Positions 17,041 to 26,143 of a stretch of DNA of 64,000 nucleotides are shown here, piece by piece; the stretch's first letter is position 1, and the number at the start of each line of letters is the position of its first letter. Where the stretch lies: IMG/VR virus record IMGVR_UViG_3300028030_000001, positions 19,397 through 83,396 of that record. One strand, given 5' to 3'. The notes under the pieces were generated by a model. It had not been told where the DNA came from and made no database searches. It saw only the letters and a program-made list of their open reading frames with translations. The translations under genes were made by a program, and so were the position numbers. This DNA is from a virus.

Positions 17041-18343
17041 TCTCTATCTCCTTTCTTTTCCGTTCCAGTTCATGAATGGAGTCTGAAACTGATTGAATTT
17101 CTGACTCACTCTGTAACAGTTTCCTGATATTGTTCGTGAGTTCTTCTATTGTTCCACGTGAAACATAAACTGATTTTGTCAGTGTGCTTAACCTGTCTAT
17201 GTTTGTAACACATTGGTTAAGTTGCTCAAACTGTCGTAACTTCCTGTGATAAAGTTTGGTATCTTCTGCTCTGTTTATTATTTCTGTTATATTACTGATT
17301 ACAGCTATACGGCCTTTAAGCTCTCCAAGTGTGTTAAACGATTGAGCTAACGCACTGTCCATAGAATCTAGCACTGTACCGATACGATCCAGAGACTTGA
17401 GCATTGACACAAGTGTATCATATTTTGAAACTTTGTCAACAACTTTTCTAAGTTCTTGAGGTGTTTCAGACGCTAACAAACTTTCAGGCAGGTCTGTTTC
17501 AAGTCTGTTTCTTGTGTGTTTTGCTTCTTGTACACCATATTCAGTTTCGTTTATCTCTCTGGCAAGTTTAGCCGATGCTACAAGAGCTTTTTTGAGCTTT
17601 TCTATGTTTATACTCGAAACAGTAGCCAGTCTGTGTGCATTGTCTCGTAATGTCCTGGCGTCTGTTATGCTTGACTGTAATTGTTCCGCTCTGTCTTTCT
17701 TACTCTCATACTCCTTAACCATCTCTTCCCAGGTACGATACATATTGTTGGCCGGTTCAACCCAAGAAAGTGATTTAAGTTCTTTACTACGTTTAGACAG
17801 ATTTTTGTCTGTTATTTTTGACTCTTGTTCTATAGCTTTGGTTTCTTTCTCTGCCAGTTCCAGTAGCTCTACCAATTCAGAAAAGTCAAACACATCATTT
17901 AACTTTTCCATTAGTTCAGAAGGCTTGTCATCAAGCATAAAGAACTGGTCTTTTTGTATCTTGATGTTCAGGTCAGTAATATCAAGCAGAGCCTTAACAG
18001 CTTCAGGTACTTTGCCGATACCTACTGCCTTGAGTATTTGTGGTTCGTATTTGTCTTTAGTTATCCTGTACTCATTTAACCTGTTCTTCTGCCATATTCT
18101 GTGTATCCTGCTCCCATCACCAAGCTCTACAATAACTTCCATAACATCTTTAGGATGTTTGTTGTTTATAAGCTTTGCAGGTGTGCCTACGTTTCTAAGA
18201 CACCACAATAAAGCTCGTATGATACTTGACTTACCTACGTCTGATGGGCCTTGCAAAACAGTAAGTACACTATTGAAATCTATAATAAGACGTTCATGTT
18301 TTTCAAAATTTTTGAGCGTGAGTTTTTTAATGACCAGTTTCAT
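16985..18343 (-). CDS. Rad50/SbcC-like ATPase, N-terminal half ending at a zinc hook
   Basis: 452 aa: N-terminal ABC lobe with Walker A QGPSDVGKSS (32-40), the Q-loop region, then ~280 residues of predicted coiled coil, and a CPKC zinc-hook motif at 440-443 only nine residues before the stop. There is no Walker B/signature lobe. It is an SMC arm cut at the hinge; the missing half lies at 14518-15138. A parS-like sequence (17150-17165) lies inside this gene. Confidence 0.88.
   Translation of the reverse strand: MKLVIKKLTLKNFEKHERLIIDFNSVLTVLQGPSDVGKSSIIRALLWCLRNVGTPAKLINNKHPKDVMEVIVELGDGSRIHRIWQKNRLNEYRITKDKYEPQILKAVGIGKVPEAVKALLDITDLNIKIQKDQFFMLDDKPSELMEKLNDVFDFSELVELLELAEKETKAIEQESKITDKNLSKRSKELKSLSWVEPANNMYRTWEEMVKEYESKKDRAEQLQSSITDARTLRDNAHRLATVSSINIEKLKKALVASAKLAREINETEYGVQEAKHTRNRLETDLPESLLASETPQELRKVVDKVSKYDTLVSMLKSLDRIGTVLDSMDSALAQSFNTLGELKGRIAVISNITEIINRAEDTKLYHRKLRQFEQLNQCVTNIDRLSTLTKSVYVSRGTIEELTNNIRKLLQSESEIQSVSDSIHELERKRKEIESGLETCPKCGAYRIHWRV
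17150..17165. promoter_or_regulatory. parS-type site inside the Rad50 N-half gene
   Basis: TGTTCCACGTGAAACA matches the ParB-binding consensus TGTTNCACGTGAAACA at all 15 defined bases. On the coding strand it spells Val-Ser-Arg-Gly-Thr, so it could be chance plus codon choice, but a second, fully canonical copy occurs at 48490-48505. Confidence 0.6.
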
Positions 18344-18351
18344 ACTAACAC

Positions 18352-18621
18352 CTATAGTTTGTGTGGGTTTAGATATTCAAGTAGCTTGTTAAAATCTTTG
18401 TCTCTATCAGTGTGTTTGTAGTACCTCCAACATATGTCAGTACCTATAAACCTTATGCACGGATAAGGTTTAGTAGTGTCTACAGGACAGTTACCGCCTT
18501 TAACATAATCAATATCTTTAGAAATGCCTTGGCACATAATTATATTAACAGGTATGTTTTCACGGGGTAATTTGTCGTGTACTATCTCAGACACAGAACT
18601 CAACACAAACAAGTGTTTCAT
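18352..18621 (-). CDS. Hypothetical protein (89 aa)
   Basis: Small alpha/beta protein (MKHLFVLSSVSEIVHDKLP, IRFIGTDICWRYY) not recognised. It overlaps its upstream neighbour by 4 bases and lies 8 bp before the Rad50 N-half gene, so it belongs to the recombination operon. Confidence 0.55.
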   Translation of the reverse strand: MKHLFVLSSVSEIVHDKLPRENIPVNIIMCQGISKDIDYVKGGNCPVDTTKPYPCIRFIGTDICWRYYKHTDRDKDFNKLLEYLNPHKL

Positions 18622-18950
18622 AGTCCCAACCTTTCACGTATCATCCGTTTCATAATGTCTTTACCGTCAATATAGCTTTTTTCGCTTACAGTATCTGCGT
18701 CCCAGGCAACACCGCAAATAATAGCATCTTTAGGTATATTGTGCTCAACACAAAACTCACGTAACGTCTTGGCAAGTTCTATCGCATTAGTAAAAACATC
18801 TTCAGATAAACCTAACGGTTGTTCTGATGTTATATACCTTACTGGTTCGTTTACAGGAAAATCGTCTGTTTCGCTGAAACTGTCACGTAACTCTCGCATA
18901 ATTCGTTCGTTTTCTTTATTTATCTCTCTCATTTTAGCGTCATGATCCAT
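18618..18950 (-). CDS. Hypothetical protein (110 aa)
   Basis: N-terminal charged helix (MDHDAKMREINKENERIMREL) followed by an alpha/beta part; no motif recognised. It overlaps the nuclease gene upstream by 11 bp and its downstream neighbour by 4 bp. Confidence 0.55.
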   Translation of the reverse strand: MDHDAKMREINKENERIMRELRDSFSETDDFPVNEPVRYITSEQPLGLSEDVFTNAIELAKTLREFCVEHNIPKDAIICGVAWDADTVSEKSYIDGKDIMKRMIRERLGL

Positions 18951-19395
18951 GATTGATTATCTCCTTTTCAAATAATTCTTCCAAGCTCATATAGCTTGGA
19001 GCCTCTTTCAACACATACGAAGCCGATTTTGACTCAAACTGCTCCTGAATCAGATTAAAAGAAATAAATCGCCATAACATAGTAGTTGTATGAAACACGA
19101 TTGTTACCGGAATCACACCAGCCATACTGTACCGAAGCATCTTGGGAAACTGTGTAAGTCTCTTTTTAGGTAAACGAAAGTCGTGTTTAACTTCCTTGAC
19201 TTCTATTATGTATGACCTTCCGGCATACCACATGAAAAAGTCCCCTGGCTGTTTCCGTATCCTGCCACGGCACTGTCTCGCATCAGGACAGCGATAGAAT
19301 ACAAATTGTTTGTCGTTTAGAAGTTGTTCAAATAACTTCTTTGCGTTTGTTTCTGATTTCTTGCCTTTGTTGGCATAAGGATTAGAGTTGTTCAT
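18940..19395 (-). CDS. PD-(D/E)XK nuclease, RecU-like resolvase
   Basis: 151 aa. GDFFMWYAGRSYIIEVKE gives the catalytic set Asp52, Glu65, Lys67 of PD-(D/E)XK nucleases, preceded by the basic CPDARQCRGRIRKQPGD region. Size, basic N-terminus and order suit a RecU/Hjc-type Holliday-junction resolvase. It follows the DNA polymerase with a 14-bp overlap and precedes the recombination genes, consistent with processing of branched replication intermediates. Confidence 0.75.
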   Translation of the reverse strand: MNNSNPYANKGKKSETNAKKLFEQLLNDKQFVFYRCPDARQCRGRIRKQPGDFFMWYAGRSYIIEVKEVKHDFRLPKKRLTQFPKMLRYSMAGVIPVTIVFHTTTMLWRFISFNLIQEQFESKSASYVLKEAPSYMSLEELFEKEIINHGS

Positions 19396-22300
19396 TTACC
19401 CACTCCTCAACAGCTTCCCATTCAATTTCGGTCAAGTTACAGTAATCAAACCCGACAGCGCACGATGCCTCAAACGGAACGATAGAGGACGAGTCAGGAT
19501 AAGGTGCATTCATAATATCTCTTACCTTACCAGCTACCTCTACCAAATCATCAAGCATTACAGACATAACCACTTCATCATGTACAGGGAAGTATATCTG
19601 CATGTCATAATACAGAGCTACTTCAAAAAATATCCTGCCCAAAGCACGTTTCGTCATTTCTGCCGCTGAACCTTGAATAATAAAGTTTGTGCCTGATCTG
19701 ATAGCGTGACCGGGATCGGAACTGTGCAGAGCCTTGGCAAGATGCCGTCTTGCTCCCAACATAGTAAGACTATACTTGTTCTCCCGTATAAAATCTTCCA
19801 TATCTTCCGACCACTCAACAAGTCCAGGAAACGCATCAGCACGTGCGTTCAAAAACAGTTGAGCTTCTTCTACATCAACGACCAACTTACGGGACAGTGT
19901 ACCTGCCTGTCCACCATACTGAGCAAGAAAGTTTGTAGATTTTCCTTTGGCACGAAATTCTTTCGATTCTTTTATTTCTTGGGCTACCGCTTCAGCGAAC
20001 TCTTCGTAAGTAGAGTACGGCCCGCCAAGCATCGTGTTAATACTGAAACCTGTAAGTGAATGCAGGTCTTTCTTCTCTTCGCCTATGTAGCAAGCCAGGA
20101 AGTTTTTGTCACCGGAAGCAAGTGCCGCAAGCCTCAATTCCTGACCACTAAAGTCAGGAGCAAATATCACAGCCCCTTCCTTATGCGGTTTGACACATGA
20201 CCTGATTTGTTTACCTTCCGGTGTCCGTTTACTCAACTGATTCACATTAGGTTTCGCAGGCGCAAACCGTCTTGAAGATGTACCACACTGTCTCAATCCT
20301 GGATGTATCTTACCTGTTTCCCAGTGAACAAATTTCGGGTACGCATCGTAATAGTAACCTTTACGGGTACGATACATTCTACAATTCTGAATAGCTTTAA
20401 GTATTTCTTTGTGTTCTTCTGTTTGAGCATCCCGTTTCAATGCCCATTCGATTGCGGTATCGTCAGAGGACGGGTTGCCTTCAAGCATACCTTTTTCTTT
20501 CTGTTTCTCAGTCAAATCGTTTCTGAACCTGACAGGAAGCCCCATGAAATCATACATCAGTTTAACTACCTGATTAGGAGACTTCACGTTAAAGTCTATG
20601 TTCGGAACAAAACACTCCTCAAGATATTGGTTCACTTCAGTAAAATCTTTTGATTCGAGTGAATCCATAAGAAGATTTTTGAGGTGTTCATCTTCTACAA
20701 GCGCAATTACTTTCTCAAGCTTTCTGAAATTAGTCTTTAGTTCGTTCCCTGTAGCAATCAGGTTTGCTCTCTTAATCTCTTTCGGAGTCAGTTTGGTTAT
20801 GGGTTGGTACTGCGCTCCAGGCCAATACTCGACCACAGTTATATCGTTACCATCTTCATCAAAATCCTCGTATTCGTATGTAAGATGCTTCAGATGCTCT
20901 ATCAGTTTTGCGTAATTTTCGTTATAGACCTCTCTATCTTTCTGTTCAAGCTCTGCAAGCCTGTCTGTGTCGAAGTTGATTCCTCCAAAGAACGCATGAG
21001 CGGTTGCGTACTGAGACTTCAAATCAACTTTGCAAAACGCAGTTATAGTTTGCTCAACTTCCATGATAAAAGAGAACAGATTAAACAAAGCAGATGACAT
21101 AATAGTATCATCACATCCGTAACCAAGGACTTCTTCACCAGTTACCTCAGACATACCTCTGCCCTGAGTAACTTCCTCATAAGTAGTCTGATGATATTTG
21201 AACCATCTGTAAGATAGTTTCTTGAGACTTTTTGAATTGTTCTCGTCCACGTAAGATGCCATGAATTGTGTGTCTACAGCATTAGGCAGGAACCCGCCGT
21301 ACCTGTTATCTTTCCAGAAATCGCCAAATGCTCTGTATAATACCGGAAGCTCAAACCCTGACGCATTATGAATCATAACAGGCATATCTTCAGGTATCAT
21401 TTCAAGTATCTGCCTGAAGTCATCCAGTGATACGTTATCTGTATCAGCATGATTTACGCTGAAATAGCAGGTATATTGTTGATTTGAACCGAAAGTGATA
21501 CTGCCTCCGGATATGTGGCTTGACCTAACATCTACGTCTATATCAGATACTTCAGACCACTTTCTTGACTCTTCCGGTACATCTGTTTCGAGATCAAGCG
21601 CAACCCACTTAGATTCATTCATGAACTCAGGCAGTTCCTGTTTCAGTTCATCTATCGTTTCAGCCGTGATTAAGTGCTGTGTAGCGGACAGTTCTTCAAA
21701 CACATGCTCATCAATCTTTGTCGGGAAACCGGCCTCCCACTTGAGCTTGTGATCCTCTATGTACACAGGTTGAGCTAACGCCCAAGTTATGTAGACATCT
21801 TCCTGAGAATCAATCAGTTTCTGTAGCTCTTTCATTTCAGCTACATCTTCCTGAAGCGCATCGAGTTCCTGACGTTCTATGAGGTCAATCAAGACCTGTA
21901 TTCCTTCATCACCAAAGGTCTGAAGCAGTTTAACAAACGCTTTCGGACCGAAACCTTTTGCTTTCAGTTTCCCGAAATCGCCAGGATCGCCTACCAGTGC
22001 CCGCCACAAAGGGATATACTTTCTTGGTATGAACTCGGTACGCTTGTTAGATAATGGCTCGCTCTTCGGATACAGTGTTCTATCAAGCAGGACAGTACAA
22101 TCATACGCAAGCATATCAGAGTCACGAGTCCACACAATATGGTCTGTCTCAGTCTGTTTTACAAAATGAGCAATAACATCATCAGCTTCTACATAATCGT
22201 AACTGACACAGATTCCACCACCTGACTTGATAAGATTCTTGACCTGTTTAATGAGTTTGTTGAACTCTTTGTAAAACTCTTTCGGCCTTTCCTCTCTATG

Positions 22301-22570
22301 CGCTTTGTATTCGTCCCATATTCTGCGCCTTGAAGCTCTTGAGTCTTTGCCGTCAAACACGGCCACTATATCAATCAGGGTCTTGTTTGTTTTTTGGAGC
22401 GCAGTCAATAACTGAGCAATAAAGTTACCGTAACCGTAATTGGCCGTGTTTACGAAAAATCCGTCTATATCTCTACCTTTCGGGTCTTTCTTGTTGAGCA
22501 GAGCGGAAGCAATAATTGAATTTGCGTCAATTATGAGTCGGGGTCGGAGCAGGTCTTGTTTTGTGATCAT
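19382..22570 (-). CDS. polA: DNA polymerase I with 5'-3' and 3'-5' exonuclease domains
   Basis: The ATG at 22570 (GAGAG upstream) is preferred to a TTG 30 bp earlier; 1062 aa. Domains in order: a 5'-3' flap exonuclease (LIIDANSII at ~9, EADD, TRDSDMLAYD), a 3'-5' exonuclease (WVALDLETD), and a family-A polymerase with motif A DFSGQELRLAAL, motif B RAKGKSTNFLAQYG and motif C PVHDEVV. It is the replicative polymerase candidate. Motif B keeps Phe at the ddNTP-selectivity position. All key residues are present. Confidence 0.95.
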   Translation of the reverse strand: MITKQDLLRPRLIIDANSIIASALLNKKDPKGRDIDGFFVNTANYGYGNFIAQLLTALQKTNKTLIDIVAVFDGKDSRASRRRIWDEYKAHREERPKEFYKEFNKLIKQVKNLIKSGGGICVSYDYVEADDVIAHFVKQTETDHIVWTRDSDMLAYDCTVLLDRTLYPKSEPLSNKRTEFIPRKYIPLWRALVGDPGDFGKLKAKGFGPKAFVKLLQTFGDEGIQVLIDLIERQELDALQEDVAEMKELQKLIDSQEDVYITWALAQPVYIEDHKLKWEAGFPTKIDEHVFEELSATQHLITAETIDELKQELPEFMNESKWVALDLETDVPEESRKWSEVSDIDVDVRSSHISGGSITFGSNQQYTCYFSVNHADTDNVSLDDFRQILEMIPEDMPVMIHNASGFELPVLYRAFGDFWKDNRYGGFLPNAVDTQFMASYVDENNSKSLKKLSYRWFKYHQTTYEEVTQGRGMSEVTGEEVLGYGCDDTIMSSALFNLFSFIMEVEQTITAFCKVDLKSQYATAHAFFGGINFDTDRLAELEQKDREVYNENYAKLIEHLKHLTYEYEDFDEDGNDITVVEYWPGAQYQPITKLTPKEIKRANLIATGNELKTNFRKLEKVIALVEDEHLKNLLMDSLESKDFTEVNQYLEECFVPNIDFNVKSPNQVVKLMYDFMGLPVRFRNDLTEKQKEKGMLEGNPSSDDTAIEWALKRDAQTEEHKEILKAIQNCRMYRTRKGYYYDAYPKFVHWETGKIHPGLRQCGTSSRRFAPAKPNVNQLSKRTPEGKQIRSCVKPHKEGAVIFAPDFSGQELRLAALASGDKNFLACYIGEEKKDLHSLTGFSINTMLGGPYSTYEEFAEAVAQEIKESKEFRAKGKSTNFLAQYGGQAGTLSRKLVVDVEEAQLFLNARADAFPGLVEWSEDMEDFIRENKYSLTMLGARRHLAKALHSSDPGHAIRSGTNFIIQGSAAEMTKRALGRIFFEVALYYDMQIYFPVHDEVVMSVMLDDLVEVAGKVRDIMNAPYPDSSSIVPFEASCAVGFDYCNLTEIEWEAVEEWVNEQL

Positions 22571-22624
22571 GACTATTTCTCTCACGTTCTTGTTTACCAA
22601 ACGTAAACTAATCAGACTTAAAAG

Positions 22625-22654
22625 TGGCCGTTACCTGTAAAGGTAACGGCCACA
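22625..22654 (-). terminator. Intrinsic terminator-like hairpin after 260-aa gene
   Basis: A perfect 12-bp stem GTGGCCGTTACC / GGTAACGGCCAC with a 6-nt loop, followed on the minus strand by TTTTAAG. It lies between the stop of the highly charged 260-aa protein gene and the start of polA, and probably reduces read-through into polA. Confidence 0.65.
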
Positions 22655-22705
22655 ACACGGAAGGAGGTATGAGGAGAACAATGGATGCAAAACCATCCGC
22701 TGCCT

Positions 22706-23488
22706 TTATTGATCAGCCACCGAAAAGTTAAAGATTGAGAACTCGTTTGAATTAAAGCTCTCTATACTTACCGTGGCCTTGATTGCGAGATAATCTTCAG
22801 GCTTGTTCATGCCCATACCGATTCGCATAGGGGCTTGAAGCCTGAGAGCGTCCCATTTCAGGACTGACTGTGGGCTTAGGTTGAACTGTACCAGGTTTCC
22901 GATTTCCGGGTAGTCATCTTCTGAATCAGTCAGGAGGCCGATAAGGTCAACGTATGTTTTGACACATGCTTTCGGGAAGCCTTTGTCCTGAAGTTCGTTG
23001 ATATACTCAGACACGAGTATACCAGAACCATCATTCAGGTACTCACCATCTTCAGATACCTTGAAGTATTTCTTACCTTTCGGTGTGTTGTCCCCGGTCG
23101 TGATACAATACTTGAAGTTGTACGAAACTGGACGGAAAGTACACCAGTTCCCAACCACACGCTTTGAATTGTCCACGATACGGCCATTGGAAGCCTTCAG
23201 AATAGGGAAAGTACCGAACTTGACCTTGCCCATAGCCTCGAACAGATTATCGAGTGGGCTTTCTATGGTCTTGCCTCCGAAAGTAAGCTGGGTTGGCGGG
23301 GCATTGGATTTGACTTCGGCAGGCGGTTCGGCCTTGGGTTCAGCCTTGGTTTCTGTATGTTCAGACTTGACTTCGGCCTGTGTTTCAGCAGGTTTGGCCT
23401 TGGCCTGTTCATCTGTCTCGAACGGAACGTCATTCTGCTCGATTACGGTTTCGGTTTCGATTGAAGATTTTTTGGAACGTAATACCAT
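22706..23488 (-). CDS. Putative replication accessory or ssDNA-binding-type protein
   Basis: 260 aa. Residues ~20-66 are a low-complexity Glu/Lys/Ala linker with KAEPKAEPPAEVK-like repeats. Residues ~80-260 form an alpha/beta domain not recognised by motif. It has its own strong promoter (23528-23556), an ideal ribosome site (TAAGGAGTATTTATCATG) and a terminator, i.e. it is wired for high expression directly ahead of polA. An abundant DNA-binding or clamp-like accessory role is inferred from this only. Confidence 0.6.
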   Translation of the reverse strand: MVLRSKKSSIETETVIEQNDVPFETDEQAKAKPAETQAEVKSEHTETKAEPKAEPPAEVKSNAPPTQLTFGGKTIESPLDNLFEAMGKVKFGTFPILKASNGRIVDNSKRVVGNWCTFRPVSYNFKYCITTGDNTPKGKKYFKVSEDGEYLNDGSGILVSEYINELQDKGFPKACVKTYVDLIGLLTDSEDDYPEIGNLVQFNLSPQSVLKWDALRLQAPMRIGMGMNKPEDYLAIKATVSIESFNSNEFSIFNFSVADQ

Positions 23489-23527
23489 GATAAATACTCC
23501 TTAGATTGAGGTTAGCGATTTAGTGTA

Positions 23528-23556
23528 AGACTACACTATGCCGTGTTATTTGTCAA
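23528..23556 (-). promoter_or_regulatory. Sigma70-type promoter
   Basis: On the minus strand TTGACA (23551-23556), 17-bp spacer, TAGTCT (23528-23533), 40 bp before the 260-aa gene start. Perfect -35 box and spacing. Confidence 0.65.
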
Positions 23557-23563
23557 ACACTTT

Positions 23564-23767
23564 TCAACTTATTTCGAACATTTTTTCGATAGCAGATACC
23601 AGACTGTACGCAACTTCACCATTCCTGCCCAAGTACCTGCAACGCCTCTGTAGCCACATGAAACAAAGTGAATCCATACACGCTTCATCAGGACAGTCTT
23701 TTGCACTATCAATAAACTCATCCATGATTGCGTCTATTTCGTCATTCAAAATTCTTCCGTTTGGCAT
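23564..23767 (-). CDS. Hypothetical protein (67 aa)
   Basis: Small helical acidic protein with four Cys (KDCPDEACMDSLCFMWLQRRC). AAGGAGATAAATAATG is a strong ribosome site. It is followed by the promoter of the 260-aa gene. Function unknown. Confidence 0.6.
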   Translation of the reverse strand: MPNGRILNDEIDAIMDEFIDSAKDCPDEACMDSLCFMWLQRRCRYLGRNGEVAYSLVSAIEKMFEIS

Positions 23768-23782
23768 TATTTATCTCCTTTC

Positions 23783-25213
23783 TTACTTTATTCTGAAAAT
23801 TTCTCCAAGCTGGTTAGCTTGAAGAACCACTTGAGAATTAACAGCATCTTTCTGAACACAGTTGCCGTATATCCGGTCCTGAATCGTATTGAGTGCCATA
23901 CAGTTCCAGACATTAACGTGCTTCTTCTGTCCGTCCCTGTACACTCGTGCTTCAGCCTGGCGATACCTTCCAGGCACGACCGGAAACTCGGCAAAGATTA
24001 TATTACTGCACACGCCCTGAAGATTGAGTCCTACACCACCAGATACCGGATTGGCTACAAGACACTTTACACTTGGCTCATTAAGGAACGCAGACAAGTT
24101 TTTATCTTGTTCAGATGCGTTCATATCACCCCATAGACCAACGGCCTCGTAGCCAATTTTGTTCAGGTAGTCGAGTATCTTACGATTCACTCTCCTGTAA
24201 TTGGCATAAATAATGGTCTTGTCAGAGCTTTGTTCAACCAGGGTCTTGATAAGCTCAAGTCCGGCTATCTTTTTTATGTTCTGGCCAAATTCTTCAGGAC
24301 ACCATATTATCCGTTGCGCTATGTTGTAAAACCGTGCCTCGTCAGTCGCATCAATGACTGCATCTTCGCCATGCTCATCAATATATTCAAGTATCTGGTA
24401 CTGCATGAGCTTCTTATAAACTCTTTCATGTTTTAAACTCAATTCATAGTGCTGAATGATACGTGATATTGGAGGCAACGAATCAAGCACATCCTCTGCA
24501 AGCACTGACACAGCCCGTCTGTACAACCGTTCATGCAACAAGTCCAAGTCACGATATGTTATTGGCTTACCGTAAAAGTCAAAGTCTTCTACATGAGTAA
24601 GCTCGAACAGTTCATAAGATTTGTACAGGTCAGGGCTATGTAACGATATATAGCTGTATGCGTCCAGAGGTTTACTTATAGGCGTTCCTGTAAGCATCTG
24701 AAGGGTGTTACCGTATGTGTGATTGTAAGCCCAAAATACGGCGTTGTAGTTAGCTGTTTCAGGGTTCTTTATACAATGTGCTTCATCGAGTATGACAGAA
24801 GTTGAGACACCTGCAAACACTTCGTTGAACCTGTCATTATCTCTTTTGTAAATATCTGTGGAAACTATAACTACATCGGGTGTTTCCAAGTCCATCTTTT
24901 CTCTCTGCTTCTTCGTGCCTTTGTACGCAAGCACATTCAGTGGTTTACCGTCTATAGTACGAATATTGGACATCCAGTAATACCACTGTGTAATCAATAT
25001 AGGCGGGACAATAATCAGTATCCGCTCTGTTCCATATACTTCTGTCTCATAGAGTGCTTTATAGGTTGAGGTTAAGGTCTTGCCTGTGCCTGGGGCCATA
25101 AAGCAACCATAGCACGGCCACGATTCAGATTTTTCGAGTACCTCTGCCTGGTACTTGTACGGAGACAGAGGTACATGGAAGTTTTTGTTTACGGTTTCGA
25201 TTATTTTGTTCAT
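23783..25213 (-). CDS. SNF2-family DNA helicase/translocase
   Basis: 476 aa with motif I APGTGKT (40-46), motif II DEAH (143-146), motif III LTGTPISKP, and helicase C-terminal motifs VANPVSGGVGLNLQG and RYRQAEARVYRDGQKK, which define the SF2/SNF2 group. Likely a phage DNA translocase for replication restart, recombination or displacement of host proteins. It lacks a visible Shine-Dalgarno and its start is 3 bp after the upstream stop, suggesting coupling. Confidence 0.92.
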   Translation of the reverse strand: MNKIIETVNKNFHVPLSPYKYQAEVLEKSESWPCYGCFMAPGTGKTLTSTYKALYETEVYGTERILIIVPPILITQWYYWMSNIRTIDGKPLNVLAYKGTKKQREKMDLETPDVVIVSTDIYKRDNDRFNEVFAGVSTSVILDEAHCIKNPETANYNAVFWAYNHTYGNTLQMLTGTPISKPLDAYSYISLHSPDLYKSYELFELTHVEDFDFYGKPITYRDLDLLHERLYRRAVSVLAEDVLDSLPPISRIIQHYELSLKHERVYKKLMQYQILEYIDEHGEDAVIDATDEARFYNIAQRIIWCPEEFGQNIKKIAGLELIKTLVEQSSDKTIIYANYRRVNRKILDYLNKIGYEAVGLWGDMNASEQDKNLSAFLNEPSVKCLVANPVSGGVGLNLQGVCSNIIFAEFPVVPGRYRQAEARVYRDGQKKHVNVWNCMALNTIQDRIYGNCVQKDAVNSQVVLQANQLGEIFRIK

Positions 25214-25215
25214 AA

Positions 25216-25431
25216 TTATTCTATAAATACGCTATCTAAAAGCCCACACTTAACTAACAACAAAAATTCACCATCACTAAAATTCCACATTATTTCTGTG
25301 TTATTATAGGTAACATTAACTTCATTTTCGCCTCCTTCTGCTGCATTCAAAGCAGCACGTAAAGCGTCAATTAACTTTTTTCTGCTGTTACCTGTCTTGT
25401 TAAAAGCCTGCTCTACAATCAAAGTGTTCAT
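25216..25431 (-). CDS. Hypothetical protein (71 aa)
   Basis: Unrecognised small alpha/beta protein (MNTLIVEQAFNKTGNSRKKLIDALRAALNAAEGG). Coupled to the helicase gene downstream. Confidence 0.5.
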   Translation of the reverse strand: MNTLIVEQAFNKTGNSRKKLIDALRAALNAAEGGENEVNVTYNNTEIMWNFSDGEFLLLVKCGLLDSVFIE

Positions 25432-25472
25432 TGATAGCTACCTTATTGTTTAATCGTTAAACTTTGACATAA

Positions 25473-26063
25473 TTATTCACCGAATTTTACTTCTATCAGA
25501 TTACCGTCACGATCCTTCACACCTTTCGATTCACGCCACAATTTCAACGACCTTTCAGCCGCAAGTAAAGTAGTCTTGTAATCGAATCCGACCAGACCTT
25601 TCTTCCGTTTCTTCAACCATTCAACAAATTCTACAGGTGTTTCTTTGGACACAATTCTCTGTAACTCAGGATCATCATGTACAGCCTGTTCAATATCTGT
25701 TATCACCGAGATTGTCACGCACTTGTTATCCTTCTTACCCATCTCAAGTGCCTCGTCAGCAACCGATCCGAACAACATAAAACACAGATTCCAACCGCAA
25801 TCCGACCAACTCTGTATTCCGTATCCGGCCTTTGACTCAACCTTGACCAGCTTCTTAGCCGGACCTTTCGGGTTCGGGTTACCGTTCACTATCCGTTCAT
25901 CCATATAATCGACGATAGTGTATGTGTAGTGTTTGCGGGAACGGGGCCACCAACTGAACTTGACCTTGATAGGGTTCGGTTTGGCAGTGTTGATGCCGAG
26001 GGCACGGGTAATGGCATCGAGGCTTGACGTGTCAACATCCTTGGCTGTTTTCATTTTTGACAT
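25473..26063 (-). CDS. Hypothetical conserved-type phage protein (196 aa)
   Basis: Soluble protein with a Gly/Asn/Pro-rich loop (VNGNPNPKGPAKK) and a Trp/Cys-rich block (SWSDCGWNLCFMLFG). No family recognised. It is the first gene behind promoter 26115-26143 and uses the AAAAGGAGACAGAATC leader, so it is clearly expressed. It heads the helicase operon. Confidence 0.6.
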   Translation of the reverse strand: MSKMKTAKDVDTSSLDAITRALGINTAKPNPIKVKFSWWPRSRKHYTYTIVDYMDERIVNGNPNPKGPAKKLVKVESKAGYGIQSWSDCGWNLCFMLFGSVADEALEMGKKDNKCVTISVITDIEQAVHDDPELQRIVSKETPVEFVEWLKKRKKGLVGFDYKTTLLAAERSLKLWRESKGVKDRDGNLIEVKFGE

Positions 26064-26114
26064 GATTCTGTCTCCTTTTGTGATTGAGATTAAAGATTAA
26101 GATTTACAGGTGCT

Positions 26115-26143
26115 ACAATAACATACGTTTTACAGTATGTCAA
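26115..26143 (-). promoter_or_regulatory. Promoter with internal inverted repeat
   Basis: On the minus strand TTGACA, 17-bp spacer, TATTGT. The spacer contains ACATAC-N8-GTATGT, a perfect 6-bp inverted repeat that begins in the -35 box and could be an operator. The same 31-bp sequence recurs at 31670-31698. Confidence 0.7.
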
